A DNA stretch of 64,000 bases from Holothuria scabra. Taxonomy: Eukaryota > Echinodermata > Holothuroidea > Aspidochirotida > Holothuriidae. The translations under genes and the position numbers were made by a program. Below are positions 10,050-21,935 of this stretch, piece after piece. Positions within the stretch are counted from its first letter, which is position 1. The number at the start of each line of letters is the position of its first letter. The notes under the pieces were generated by a model. It had not been told where the DNA came from. It did not search any database and saw only the letters and a list, made by a program, of their open reading frames with translations. Location of the stretch: assembly GCA_037179385.1 (NCBI GenBank), contig CM074187.1:10541450-10605449 (forward strand). Reading direction: 5' to 3'.

Positions 10050-13000
10050 TATACGTCGTGGAAAGTTTCCTTGGAAACATGGACAAAAGCGACACGCAAC
10101 AAATATTAGTCCCACAACCCTTTGCAAATTGCTATTTGAAAACTGTCTATTGCTGTAACACCTTAACAGAAGTAAAACAAACGTTTATCACCTAATGTTG
10201 AACAGTTTGCATTCGACAATTAACCTTACCACTTGTAGGCTTAGCGAAGTCTGCATTTTAAAACAACATTCGACATAAAACCTTGAGCTTTGAAAATAGT
10301 TCTTGCAGTAAGTTTAAATATATTTAGGCACATTTTAATGACTAATTTTGTAACTACTGCAGCTATTCTAAAGTGCCATTACAAAATCATGAGCTTGCAT
10401 TCTCGCAGTCTTCCAAAAACATCATGGTAACATTAAACGAATTAGAAAAGTAATAGTGAGTGGGAAAATGTCTCATGCTGTTTCTTTTTATTTAATACGT
10501 GGATTATCACGTAGATAGAACAACAATAAAATAACTATCTACGTGACAAACTGCAAGTAGCACTCAGCACCAAGATACAGGTGCGAAGTGATTTTTAACA
10601 CCTTTTCACGGAGACTGTTATTTTATACTTGTGATAGTTTTGTAAATAAATAAATACAGCTGTATTTATAGAAGGAAAAAACTTTGTAATTGCTACACTT
10701 TGTCCGTTCTGAAAACAATAAGACGAAGTTCATGGAAATACATCCAAACTAATTTCTCTTTCTTACATTGGTAAAACTTGATTCAAGAGTGAAAATTGTA
10801 ATTGGGGGTTTACTTGTACAATTGAAACAAATTAATGTTTGAAGGAGGCGGTGAAGTTCTGTTCCTGTGAACTCATCTCGCCAGAACGTCATGTATGCAT
10901 AGTTGGTTTCCTCAATTGTGATGTAATTCTATACTTTTTTTACCCGTACCGATTTCCAATACTCATACATGTACAAGTGAGAGATTTACAGATTAACGGT
11001 GTTTTGCATGTCAACATTTGTGAAAGTTCAAATCTTTATAAATGCATCTTCGAATAAAATTAATAAAAGGAGATTTCAATTCATGAAAATATATTTAACG
11101 ATGCAATTTCATTTCTTTCTCAATAATTAAGTTTTAAACATTCGGTTTGACCTGGTTTTTCATACTTAACCCCAAAATTGTGTCTCCATTCATTTAATGT
11201 GGAACTCACGCTCAAATCCATACCGATATGATGACAAATCCCATGAAAGGTTATGATGACATTTACTGTTTCATTGTCATTTAAAATATTAGTTTAAGTT
11301 TTTTATCTATTTATTTCTTTCCCGAAATTCAGAAAACTTCGATTCACTTCAAAACACCTGCTGTTTTCGCAAAACGTTTGTGTAAATATTGTCATTCGTC
11401 GTAAACTTCGATCTCTCATAGGCCTACGTTTAACATGTAGTTAACACGGTTCGAGGAACTACGCTAGGCCAAATTATAGTATCCGATCAACAACGTTCAT
11501 ACAAAAATATGAGTTATGACAGTAAACAAGAATTTAAAGCATACTCAATTTTATACTTTCGAAAATGTTCACTTAATTAAGGAGGATAAAATAATAAGGA
11601 TAAAAGAATTTTTAGTGGGAATTCGATCTTTTAAAATTTGTATAAATATGTCTTTTTTTCTACCTTTTAAAAATTAAAATAAAAATGCAAAATATCTCAT
11701 GCGACTTAAAGTTACTTTGGAGTCTTCGTCTAAATTCTCTTTTTCAGCGAATAATCTTGAATTTTCTTAAAACTTTTGCAGGTAAGAATTAAATGAAGTA
11801 ATTAAAGTTTTAATGATGAGAGTCCATAATAATTTGGAAAGCTTACAAAACTGTTTTCGATTTACGAAAATGAAACTGACCACCAACGTTACAAACAGCC
11901 AAACATTCCTCAATGACATATGAATATCGCTAGAAGCAAAACATAGTTGCACTGCGTAAGTTTTTTTTAGTGTCAAAACGTCCGAGATAATTCAAGCATT
12001 TATCTGTGCAACTTTCTGAACCAAGACCAAACATTTCAAGGAGTGCAGTTTCGTAATTTTAAAACAAAAACATGATATTTCCAGGCATTTTCAATTTACG
12101 TGCACAATAGGGATAGGAAAACTCCTCGTTAAACTTTCGTATCACCAAGTAGACCGTACCCAGTTTTGCGAGCCTTGCCAATCCGAATATAGACCCTCAT
12201 ATTTCAACTGCATGCCACGCAGAGGTACTTGTAAAGTTTCATGACTTCCTTGGTTTTGAAAAAGTTTCAGTTTTTATAGATTATACTTACGGTTGAATGT
12301 CATATTTTTCCTGGCAAAATTATCCTTTATTCCAAGCCACGTGAGTGTCTTACCGTCCGGCAACAATCTGAACCACAACCACCATCCACTGACCGATGTA
12401 TTATTGACCGTTGGTATAAACACGGGAGGGAGATTAACGAAAACTGTCAGTGTGTGGCAGGTATACTGGTATCTAATGTTAAGTCGGCTGACTCAGTTTG
12501 TTAGCCTGTAACCATTCACACGATCTTTAATAAATTTTTTATGTTAGGGTAGTTGTTAGTTATAGCGATAACAATTATGTGAACTGTTTTGGGGGACTGT
12601 GGTGTTTGAATTTTTCCGTGGACAACTGTCATTTATTTAGGCTATTTAGGCTTATGTGTGTATTTATTTATTTTTATAATTATTTAGTTTGGGTGATCAA
12701 AAAGAAAAATATGTCTTCTCACCTTTCTCTGTATACCTTTTCAATTATTGCGGATATGCGTACAAAAGATTTCTATAGCAAGCCTAACCAACCACTTACA
12801 TGTGTGCTGACGGTAACCCCACAACTGACCCATACGGAAAGTAAAGAGTTACAGAAATTCTTAGACTCCTAAAAACTACATACAAGCGGTAGGTAAACGG
12901 TTAAAGTATGTGCCATAAACATGCGGTAAATACGCAGTTGGGACTACACCTCTTACGCCGTTATACTGAGTTACCCTTCAATAATGGTTATATTCACCGA

Positions 13001-13756
13001 AAGCTTCAAACCTTCGGTGACAATTCATGGTCTCGTAAAATTGTCTGCAGTTTATATTCAGAAGCAACTTTATTACCAGGTTTATGGCTGACCAGAGATC
13101 AACGGTAACAGCCATTGAAATTAAGACTAGTACAGAGAGCAAGCACTCGACCTTATCACGAAGTGTCTGTTATAACAGACAATGCAAGTTCACACTTTTT
13201 TTGGAGACGTTGGTTAGCATAAACATATTAAACTCTGCAACAACTCATACAGGATATTGCTGGTATTGTAAGCTCCAGTTATGTGCTTAGTTTACTGAAA
13301 TTTTTTGTGGAAAATACCTTCAACTTTCTCCAATATGACAGCCTGTTACATATTACGTAAGGTTTCATGGCTTTTAAGTTTTTTTTATCTTTTTCTTATT
13401 TTATAGTTTTTCTTGTTTTTCAACTGTGGGGGAGAGGCTAATAGTTTGTTTTTTTTTTATAATTTACAGTCTTGTCTGACCAGCCGCAACTTGAGAACAG
13501 CGTTTTTTCTTTAAAATCGATTCTTCACATTGTTTGTATTCAGGGCAGTTCATGAACGGTACTCTGGGAGTCTGTAATTTATTTTTAAAACCACTATACA
13601 GCAATTTCTGTTGGTTGTGCATGTTGTTTTCACGAAACTGGGAGTGAAAACTGTTATACGACTTGAAAAATTCCTCATTTACGAATATCAAAAGATACAC
13701 ATGTCATACGGTGATAGGATCAGAGGACAAAACACTTTTATTATAGTTTTCTTCCA

Positions 13757-13759
<3 letters not shown>
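10050..13759. other. Intergenic, no gene seen; one perfect hairpin
   Basis: It holds a perfect 12-bp inverted repeat, TCACGTAGATAG (10507-10518) and CTATCTACGTGA (10535-10546), around a 16-base loop. Open frames up to 97 codons at 12.6 kb have no recognisable domains. 12290-12510 is less AT-rich than average. Confidence 0.35.
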
Positions 13760-13978
<219 letters not shown>

Positions 13979-16900
13979 ATATTACAAATGTACATAATAC
14001 AAGTCTAAAAAGAACATGCGTGTATTATATATAGCCAAAACCTCATCTTATGTGGCCTTTAAGTTTATTTGGTGGTAATTTTTTTGTCTTATACCTAAGA
14101 GTATATATCAAGATTTAAACGACTAAAACCACAAGTAGTAAAGGTATAAGGTTTTTTTTAAATGAATGAGTTTCAACCTAATTTAAACCTGTATACCTTC
14201 TCCTACCAATCTGTGATTCTTTAAAACTCTTTTCAACACAATAGAAATCGTCTCGTCAAAAAGTTTTAAATATACAATATAACTATACTATTCTAACGTT
14301 AATGTTTGCTGTTTGGTTTAGTCCACTGCAAACCTCCCTTTTACCTTTTACAGAAAAAAAGTATACAACAAACGAATAAATCTGTAATATCCTTTCTCAT
14401 CCCTCATAAAAATGATTCAGATTAAATTGGCCAAATGTTACACTTTTAAATGCTGAGATAGCTAGAGGTGGGTCGGTATATCTTCATGGACGAGTTATTA
14501 GGGTGATATATTTACATGAGTTCTTTGTCCCATAAACAGTAACTTGAACGAAGTTATAACAACAAAAAAGAAATATGTCCGTTCCTTAAAAGCATACAGA
14601 CTTTAAACGTGTTATGCAGTCATCCAAAATTGGAGGAGTGTAGTAGTCGACTGTCCTTTTCCCTGATTGTTTTTCGAGATTCATGTGACTATCTTTTTAC
14701 TCCTCAAATACCAAGTTCACCAGGAGTAACTGCTTGCATGGTTTACCTTGAAAATGTAATATTGAATCCTTACAATATTAGGACACTTTCAAGAGAAATA
14801 GGAGGAAAATTCATAGATTAATGTTTCTTAGAAAAAAGTTTTGGGACGACTGCTATCACCCTTAAATGAAACGATGTTTGATCATGTGCTTTTTAAATTT
14901 TAAAATATTCAATGGTGAAATTCAATTGTAATTTTCACGAAATTTGGATCCTATATTCCTTACTACACATCCATATAGTGATTCCACCTACAGTAAAAAA
15001 ATCAAAGAAACGGACGCACCGACTTATAACAATTATCCCTCTCTTTCTCCCCAAGCTTGAAATTCGACAGCAATTTTGATTTGTAAGCTTTTAGGGGAAC
15101 ATCAAAGCAGACCGCTTGCTGTGAAAGTGTTTGTCGCGCTTTGAAATGATTGGTCAAGGGAACACACAAAAGTAAACACGAAGGGTCGTATCTGTGACCA
15201 TGGTAGATGACGTCACAGTATGGGCTACCTTAATTGTCCGCGGGTGCAAATATACTAGAAATAATTTATTTATGGAAACAGGGAAACTGACGGACAGATT
15301 TTAGTAACCACTAACTAAGCATGAAACGTCACCTTTAATTTCTGAATCAATCACCAAATATTTAAATATGTGTTATCCTTGCGGTAATATCTGGTCAGCC
15401 ATAGTATTTACATAAGACACTTCGATCAAATATCAGTTTAACGAACGTAACTGCTAAGGTTGCATACAGCGTACCAAAGGCCGAAAACAGTCTTTATATT
15501 AATTAAACTTAAAACATAAAATCTCATCCAAGGCCCTGTCATCAACTTTTGCTCCTGCAAGATTTTATAAAAATTTAAAACTGTCAAAGAACAAAATATT
15601 ATTTCATAAGCTAAGAAACACGAAAACGTAAGAACGATATTCTTGAAATCTAGCTTTTCAAACGGAAATTGCGGAATTAACTATCATTCGTCATTTATTA
15701 TTCACGGTATGGAGGTAATAAAATGTTCTTTATCACAATCAATTTTCTTAAACCGACTTAACTACTTTTCTAACGTGACGTTTCGTGAAACAATAATTCT
15801 AGTAGAAATTTTAACTAATGAAAAATTTGAAACTTTTCAAAGACATACTTTTTGGAGAGAGGGAGTTAGGTTGAAACAAATAGACTTACTCTAATATCCA
15901 AAAAAGAAAACCAAATGACCACCAATTCAAATCAATTCAATTTTTCAAACAAGAGAAATTTAAGTTTTCTCTTTCGGCCTTCAGCATGTTTGACTTGACA
16001 GTATCTATAAAAAACAATTTTGAAACTTAAATAGGAAAAAAAGAAAAAAAGATGTTGAATTGTAAATGTATCACTGAAAGAATGAAAAATAAATGATGGT
16101 TGGCAAAAAAAACTTAAATAGATATTGCATTGTTTAGTGATCTTCCGGTTTTTATGCCGACAGTTTTTTGTACTAAATTGTGTAACAAACACTGCCACAT
16201 TCTGGTGGCAGCAGAGAGGTTGAAATAAGTGCACGGTGTATAATGAGTCAACAAGGACATAAATAAACACCATGAAAAAAATAAATAATGCTCCCCAAAA
16301 ACACTTAAACATAGCGTTTGGATTAAGTCAAAGGCCCATTTGGAAGAAGGTCATTTGAACTAAATTTTACCCAGCAGAAAATCTTTGGAAACATTGACTC
16401 TATAACTCTGAAAATGTTTTTCTGAAGCTGCTACAGTGCCTTAAAAATTCATGAGTTTCTTAGTCATAAAACAATATAGTCCTCCCACAATAAATTCTCG
16501 CAGACAAACCCTCTGTGCAATTCTGAAAGCATTATGAATAACTCATAATTATCACCACCTAATACAGTTTTATTACTGTTGTGATAGAAACTATCAATTG
16601 CCAATGATCACGTGACTGGAAGTACTTCCGCGTAGATGTCATTCCTACAATGCAGAGCATATGAAGAACAGTGTTTTTCATCCTCTACTCCCTAGAGATA
16701 TACATCATATCCCAATGTATTTATGAGAATAATGTGACGAGTGATGTAAAATGTTACGATAGTGATGACTTTAAGAGATATTATCGGCACAGAAATAGAA
16801 CTTACAACAACTCTAACCGTTAATTACATACATTGTAAGAAATATTCTAATATCAAAACAAAGTACAGATGAAATCATCCAATGGAATATAATTTGTTTT

Positions 16901-17040
16901 CCTTTGTGAGATGATATGTATCTGGACAGTAAGCTTTTCTGTTGATAAAAAAATTTAAATATCACAAAAGATTACAAAGAAGAAATTGCAACAGGGCTTT
17001 ATAATCTAATAATCTACTCAATAATTGTTTAATTTGATGA
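13979..17040. other. Intergenic, no gene seen; two groups of promoter-type sites
   Basis: 15146-15215 has an inverted CCAAT core (ATTGGTC) and a perfect TGACGTCA (15208-15215). 16601-16629 packs CCAAT, CACGTG and the palindrome GGAAGTACTTCC into 29 bases. No TATA box or open frame follows either group. Confidence 0.35.
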
Positions 17041-17420
17041 TTCTTTTTTTATTTTTTTTTTATTGGGGGAGGCAAAATTTAAGGTTCCTCGGTTCTCTAG
17101 TAATTAATGCATTTCCAGTAATTAATGCATTTCATTGACATGTACTATCAATTAAATGCTGACTGGCGTATTTCTCTGCTGAATATTTAAATTGATGCTA
17201 AAAATGACTGTAAATGATGAAGATGTTTGATAATTGCAACAAGGTGCTATTGTTTAGTTGTCTGCCCAACTAATGTTTACTTTATTGGGTTTTTTTCGAG
17301 GGGGCAAACGTTAAGGTTCCTCGGTCCCAGTAATTAACCGAATTTCATATGTTCTATGGATTAAACGCCGAGTCTCTGCTGAATGCTTAAATTAATTCTA
17401 CAAATGACTTCCAGTGATTA
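17041..17420 (+). repeat. Diverged tandem duplication, block A (two copies, about 240-bp offset)
   Basis: Copy 1 (about 17041-17215) and copy 2 (about 17280-17420) share TTAAGGTTCCTCGGT, CAGTAATTAA, TCTCTGCTGAAT and TTAAATT in the same order. Copy 1 also has an internal double of AGTAATTAATGCATTTC. Non-coding. Confidence 0.6.
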
Positions 17421-17559
17421 CGAACTCTCCCTATCTGTTATTAAATAAACAAGGATACTCATTTAACTAATTCCATGTCACATAAGGGTACTTTGGTAGT
17501 TGAAAGAAACCCCGTGCATACCCGACTGCTTGAATTTAAAGAACAGTCGTCCCAAAGTC

Positions 17560-18210
17560 ATATTTGAACCAACAGGTGACTTTTACTAATCCCATCTTAT
17601 TTGTTTTTTAATTGCCTTTCAATATGTTTCAAGACTTATACATTGCAAAGAAATTTAAAACAATGAGGTATCCCTCAATGAGTTCGCAATTCAGGGAGAT
17701 AAATATTGTCACCTAATTTTCCGCAGTCATTCATGAAATAGGATACACTAATTCAAATTTGGGTTTCTCTATTTTCTTTTAAACATTTCAGCTTCTAATA
17801 GGCAAAGCCAGTTATCAATTCTGGATTTACGGTGAGTGCTACATTTTAAAATATCCTGCTAAAAATATCTTATTTGTCTCTTAAAGCAGGGAGTTCTGTT
17901 GCAACTCCCTGCTTGAACTAGTTGTGGACACACTAATGTAAATTTTTTAAAACTAAATTAATTGTGGGCATGCTAATTTTGTTTTATTAGTTTGGATTCT
18001 TTTTAAGGTTTAGTCTGGTCCTTATTTTTCAGTTTCTAAATATTGCAAAGAAAATATATGAAATATTACTAACCATAGAGTTTACAATTAAATAATAAAA
18101 ATATTGTCACGTGATTTTTGAGAGAAATTCTTGAAATTGGATAGACTACTAGACTAATTCAAATTTTGATACCTTCCTTTCCTTTTTAATATTTTAGACA
18201 AGAGGGAGAG
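17560..18210 (+). repeat. Repeat family B, copies 2 and 3, adjacent in direct orientation
   Basis: Copy 2 (about 17560-17800) and copy 3 (about 17990-18200) share ATTGCAAAGAAA, AATATTGTCAC, GACTAATTCAAATTT-like and TTTCTTTT-like blocks in the same order. The two are separated by a perfect hairpin at 17884-17914. The same family recurs at 5.9 and 33.4 kb. Confidence 0.5.
17884..17914. repeat. Perfect hairpin, CAGGGAG/CTCCCTG type
   Basis: AAGCAGGGAGTT (17884-17895) and AACTCCCTGCTT (17903-17914) pair perfectly over 12 bp around the loop CTGTTGC. Similar hairpins are at 21893, 23126 and 37777. Confidence 0.7.
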
Positions 18211-19279
18211 AAGGAGTTTACTGTATTTAGGATAGTGTTTGACTTGTGTAATTTGGGGGGTATATACGCATTGTCAACTAAACCCTGCACAAAAATATAA
18301 TAATTTTAAGCACTAAAAATGTGGGCCTCCAAACAAAAGTCCTTCTAACATGAATTTTGAATTTGATATTTTTGTATAAATTATTATATCTTTTCATTGA
18401 ACCTTTATGAGAAAGATGCCATTAGTTTTAAATACTTTTAGGGACACGTAACAACTCTTGGTAATCAAGTTTGTACGCTTGCATACTTGCATACTGAAAG
18501 TTTAATGAAGCAATGTAATCGAAAATCAGGTTCCTGGTTTATACTTAAAACTTTTTTTTAACTTAAATCGAAAAAGTTAAAACCATTTCATACATCAAGG
18601 AGTTAACAAACTATCCTCACACTGGACCCCAAACAATGTGAAATACGTTCCCCTTCTTTCAGTTCAACGATCACACCGTTCTTATCTCATACTGTAAGAA
18701 GACTATAGATATAATACGGTCGCATCAGGTTCTGGTTGTATTTCATTGCCGGCTATTTTTGTTGCAGTAATGCCGCGAAGTGTTCCCATGTGAACAGAGG
18801 TAGATTTGTTACTTTCTAACCAATGACTGTTAAATTGCAACTTGGCGTATTGATATCACGAAGTAGCCACAGATTCATTAATACTAACCTTATGAACTGG
18901 TAGAATGCAATTAGGAATAATCCTATTCGTGTATTAGTCCATTACTTGTCCACGTGTTACTGTCATAACACATACCTCTTGAAACATTTGGAACATATTT
19001 GCTCATCAAAGATAATAGTTTAGAATGAAAAAAAAATCAAATTCCAGGAAGATAAATGAGACAAAACAGAAGTCTAGAACATAAATCACGCCCATAAAAT
19101 CGTACTTTACAACCACTCAAGACTAGCAACAAGACTTGTTACACGTTGTATGTTTATGCATGTTAAAGTAATCTAAAGCATAATAACATCTGTTCACTAA
19201 CAAAGCACGATTAAAAATAATCACAAGAAAATCTTACCAACCTTTACATAAAAAGATATAGGTCCAGAGAACATCAAAT
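18211..19279. other. Intergenic, no gene seen
   Basis: AT-rich, short frames only, no recognisable repeat or site. Confidence 0.3.
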
Positions 19280-19480
19280 TTAACAGACTCAAAATCCTGA
19301 AGCGGTTGTATTTTGCGTCGCCCTCCAACGGTTGCCAAAAATATTTGCCCTCAACATTTTGAGTCTCCAAGGGTGGCTATTGAAAGTTACTTTTGCTCAT
19401 GCGCAGTAATGCCACCCGCGGTATTTTAAGAGCTCTCTGCAGTGACTATAGCATGTCCGCTCGCTCGCCTGGTATGGCGC
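19280..19480. promoter_or_regulatory. CpG-richer island, candidate regulatory element
   Basis: About 200 bases with many CpG and GC-rich words in an AT-rich setting (GCGTCGCCCTCC, CATGCGCAGT, CCACCCGCGG, CGCTCGCTCGCCTGG). CATGCGCAGT resembles half of an NRF1 site. A minus-strand frame of 78 codons crosses it but has no recognisable domain. It may be a promoter, an enhancer or a foreign repeat; sequence alone cannot decide. Confidence 0.25.
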
Positions 19481-21892
19481 ATTGCATGGGTCGGAAAAAC
19501 ATAAATAGAACATTCACCGCGACAAGAGTTACGTAATGAGTTTAACCTAAGTCGGAAATAGACATTTATGTTAGCACTTGTGGTACAAATGCTTTTGGGG
19601 ATTGTTTCCAGCTTACATGAAGTGGTGGTGATAGAGTAACGAAAGAAAATGATGACATTCAATGTTTTTCATCGTAGAGTAGGTACCAGAGAGAAATTGA
19701 GTCACATGTAACTGTTTATCGGTCCTTTTTAATTTGAACCCAGAGAGTTGAAACGTAGATGGGTCTTGTCACGTTTATTTAAAATTCTTCTTTTTTATAA
19801 AGAAAGTCTTTTTATCAAAAGAATCTAAGTACAAATTTTCCTCACACCAGGGTAACCCTACCCTGTAGCTACTTCGCCAAGGGTTTCAATACATTTAAGC
19901 ATCTCCAAATGAATTAAAGTTTTCCAATCATTTAGCCATGGTTGGGGATTTAATCGCCTTTGGTGGGGGCAAGAACCAAATTATTTTTATACTTTTAATT
20001 CACATCTATATCACGGTACTGAAATGTTCAAAGAATTTAAAACTTTGTCTAAAGTATGTTTAGAAATATGGGGCTAGCTTGCAATGTTAATACTTATGTA
20101 GTATGTCATATGTAGGTAATTATGTAAAACAAAGTAGCTTGCTATACGCACAAAGTTGTATTTTCTCAAACGTATCGAGCGGCATATTGCATTTCTTTTT
20201 ATGCTATACACTATGTATATACAGATCCATTAATGGTTCCGTGATTTACTGCATCTTTTACGACTCGTTTTTTGTATTTGTCAGAGAATATTGTTTTAGC
20301 AATATCTCTTTATCTCTGTTGGAGATTTTCTGTTTATCATTCAAATTTTTGAGACTTTATTATCTATTTTGCTCATTATGGATAGGCTTCGAGCGTTTGT
20401 AAGAGTTGTTCGTCCCTACCCACTGTGTCAGCACACATCAGTGATGAGAACGCCACGATGGTGTTGTATTTCTTTGTTGTGTGGTTTTTATTACCCTAAG
20501 CATATATCTTGTTTTTTGCCAGTTTTACTTCGTAGAGTTGCCGCAGTTTGAAGTTGCCTTAGTTAAAAGGCTCTTAGGTCGTAAAATATATAAGATCGTT
20601 ACCGGATAGATCTCAAAAGCTGCCATTAATTCACAAAGGGGTTACAAACGCATATCACCGCATAACACGCAGGACAGAATCCCCACACCTCGGCGTACAG
20701 CGTCACAAGGAGGCGGTATGAGTTTCATATCAAATATACTGGAATAACTTGTCCAAATTGCAGAACAGGAGAAATTTTACTGAAATTAAGACTTAAATAT
20801 GAGGTGTGATTATCGTTATTTTACTCCAGTTGTATTTGTCGGTAAGTTAACAGAAATATCTACATAGTGCATGATAAGGGACTTTTAATAAAAAAAAAGT
20901 GATTGTATTTTTTAGAAATATCAAGCCTGAAAGGTGTTTTCTAAATAATAGTATATACGAAAAAGAGTAATCATTGAAATTTTGCTAAACACTAAAACAT
21001 TTAAAAGTGAGGTAGAAACAGGATGGCGAGACATGCTTGAAAGATGAACTTATTTCATATAATGTTTAAATTAAAAACATGTCTATTTTATGTGTTAAAC
21101 TGTTGCAAGGTTCACGAACCTTTTCGAAAATAGTCTATAAATTCTGTTATTCTAAATGTAGTGCTGTATGTAGTTGGTGGCATAGTGTACACAATTCGGC
21201 ATCAACTTCGTTTGAATTGGCGTGTAAGTTGTGTTATAAACAAATTACACATTTGATGGGACAACGGAGACCCTACAGCTCATTGAACATGTTTTTGAAA
21301 TTGACTATATTCAGTGCGGCAATCTGAGTTGTTGTCTTTCACTTTCGAGATAAACTGAACATTTTGGAGACTATTTTTTCTTACATTGAATTTTCTTACA
21401 CTCATTTTGAAGTATTTATTTATGGTTAGCTTACAATCTTTTTTAAATAGTTTATTAATGGTTGTAAAAATGGTTTCCAATGCAATGATTAAAGGGCATG
21501 TGTATACCAGTCGCGCAGTTGTTTGTCGTCTGGGTTGTAAAAAGACTTATCCTAACAGAAATTGGTCAAATGTTCATCCTTTTATTCATGTTTTTTTTTA
21601 CTTTTTAGGTGACTCTTCGTTCTTAAAACAAATCACGTTTACAGGTTAGATAACATTATAATGAAACTATTTCTTAACAACAGGCTGGAGTAGTAAAAAA
21701 ACTAAAAAAAAAAAAAAAACAGCAAAACTTGATTTTGGGGTTTAATTGCTACGTATCGAATTAATCTGTGAATCAATCTGAGGCAAAGGGTATGGGAAAT
21801 AAAAAACTGTGCTAAAGGCAGATTGGTAGTCTCTTCTGACTCTAGATCCGACGAGGAAAAAAACCATTTTGTAAAGCCATGGAGTTGTCTGA
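19481..21892. other. Intergenic, no gene seen
   Basis: Open frames of 60-99 codons at 20.1-20.6 and 21.1-21.6 kb are Cys/Phe/Ser-rich, typical of chance frames in AT-rich DNA. 20370-20720 is somewhat less AT-rich. No repeat partner noticed. Confidence 0.3.
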
Positions 21893-21935
21893 CCAGGCAG
21901 TTGCTAGAAACCAGGAGATTCTAGCAACTCCCTGG
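21893..21935. repeat. Long hairpin, CAGGCAG/CTCCCTG type
   Basis: CCAGGCAGTTGCTAGAA (21893-21909) pairs with TTCTAGCAACTCCCTGG (21919-21935) over 17 positions with one mismatch, around a 9-base loop that itself contains CCAGGAG. It is the longest stem of the set. Confidence 0.7.

Noticed and set aside
19861..19885. CCCTGTAG, the core of miR-10, which sits in many Hox clusters
   Set aside because: The bases after the seed (CTACTTCG) differ from miR-10 and no hairpin partner is seen.
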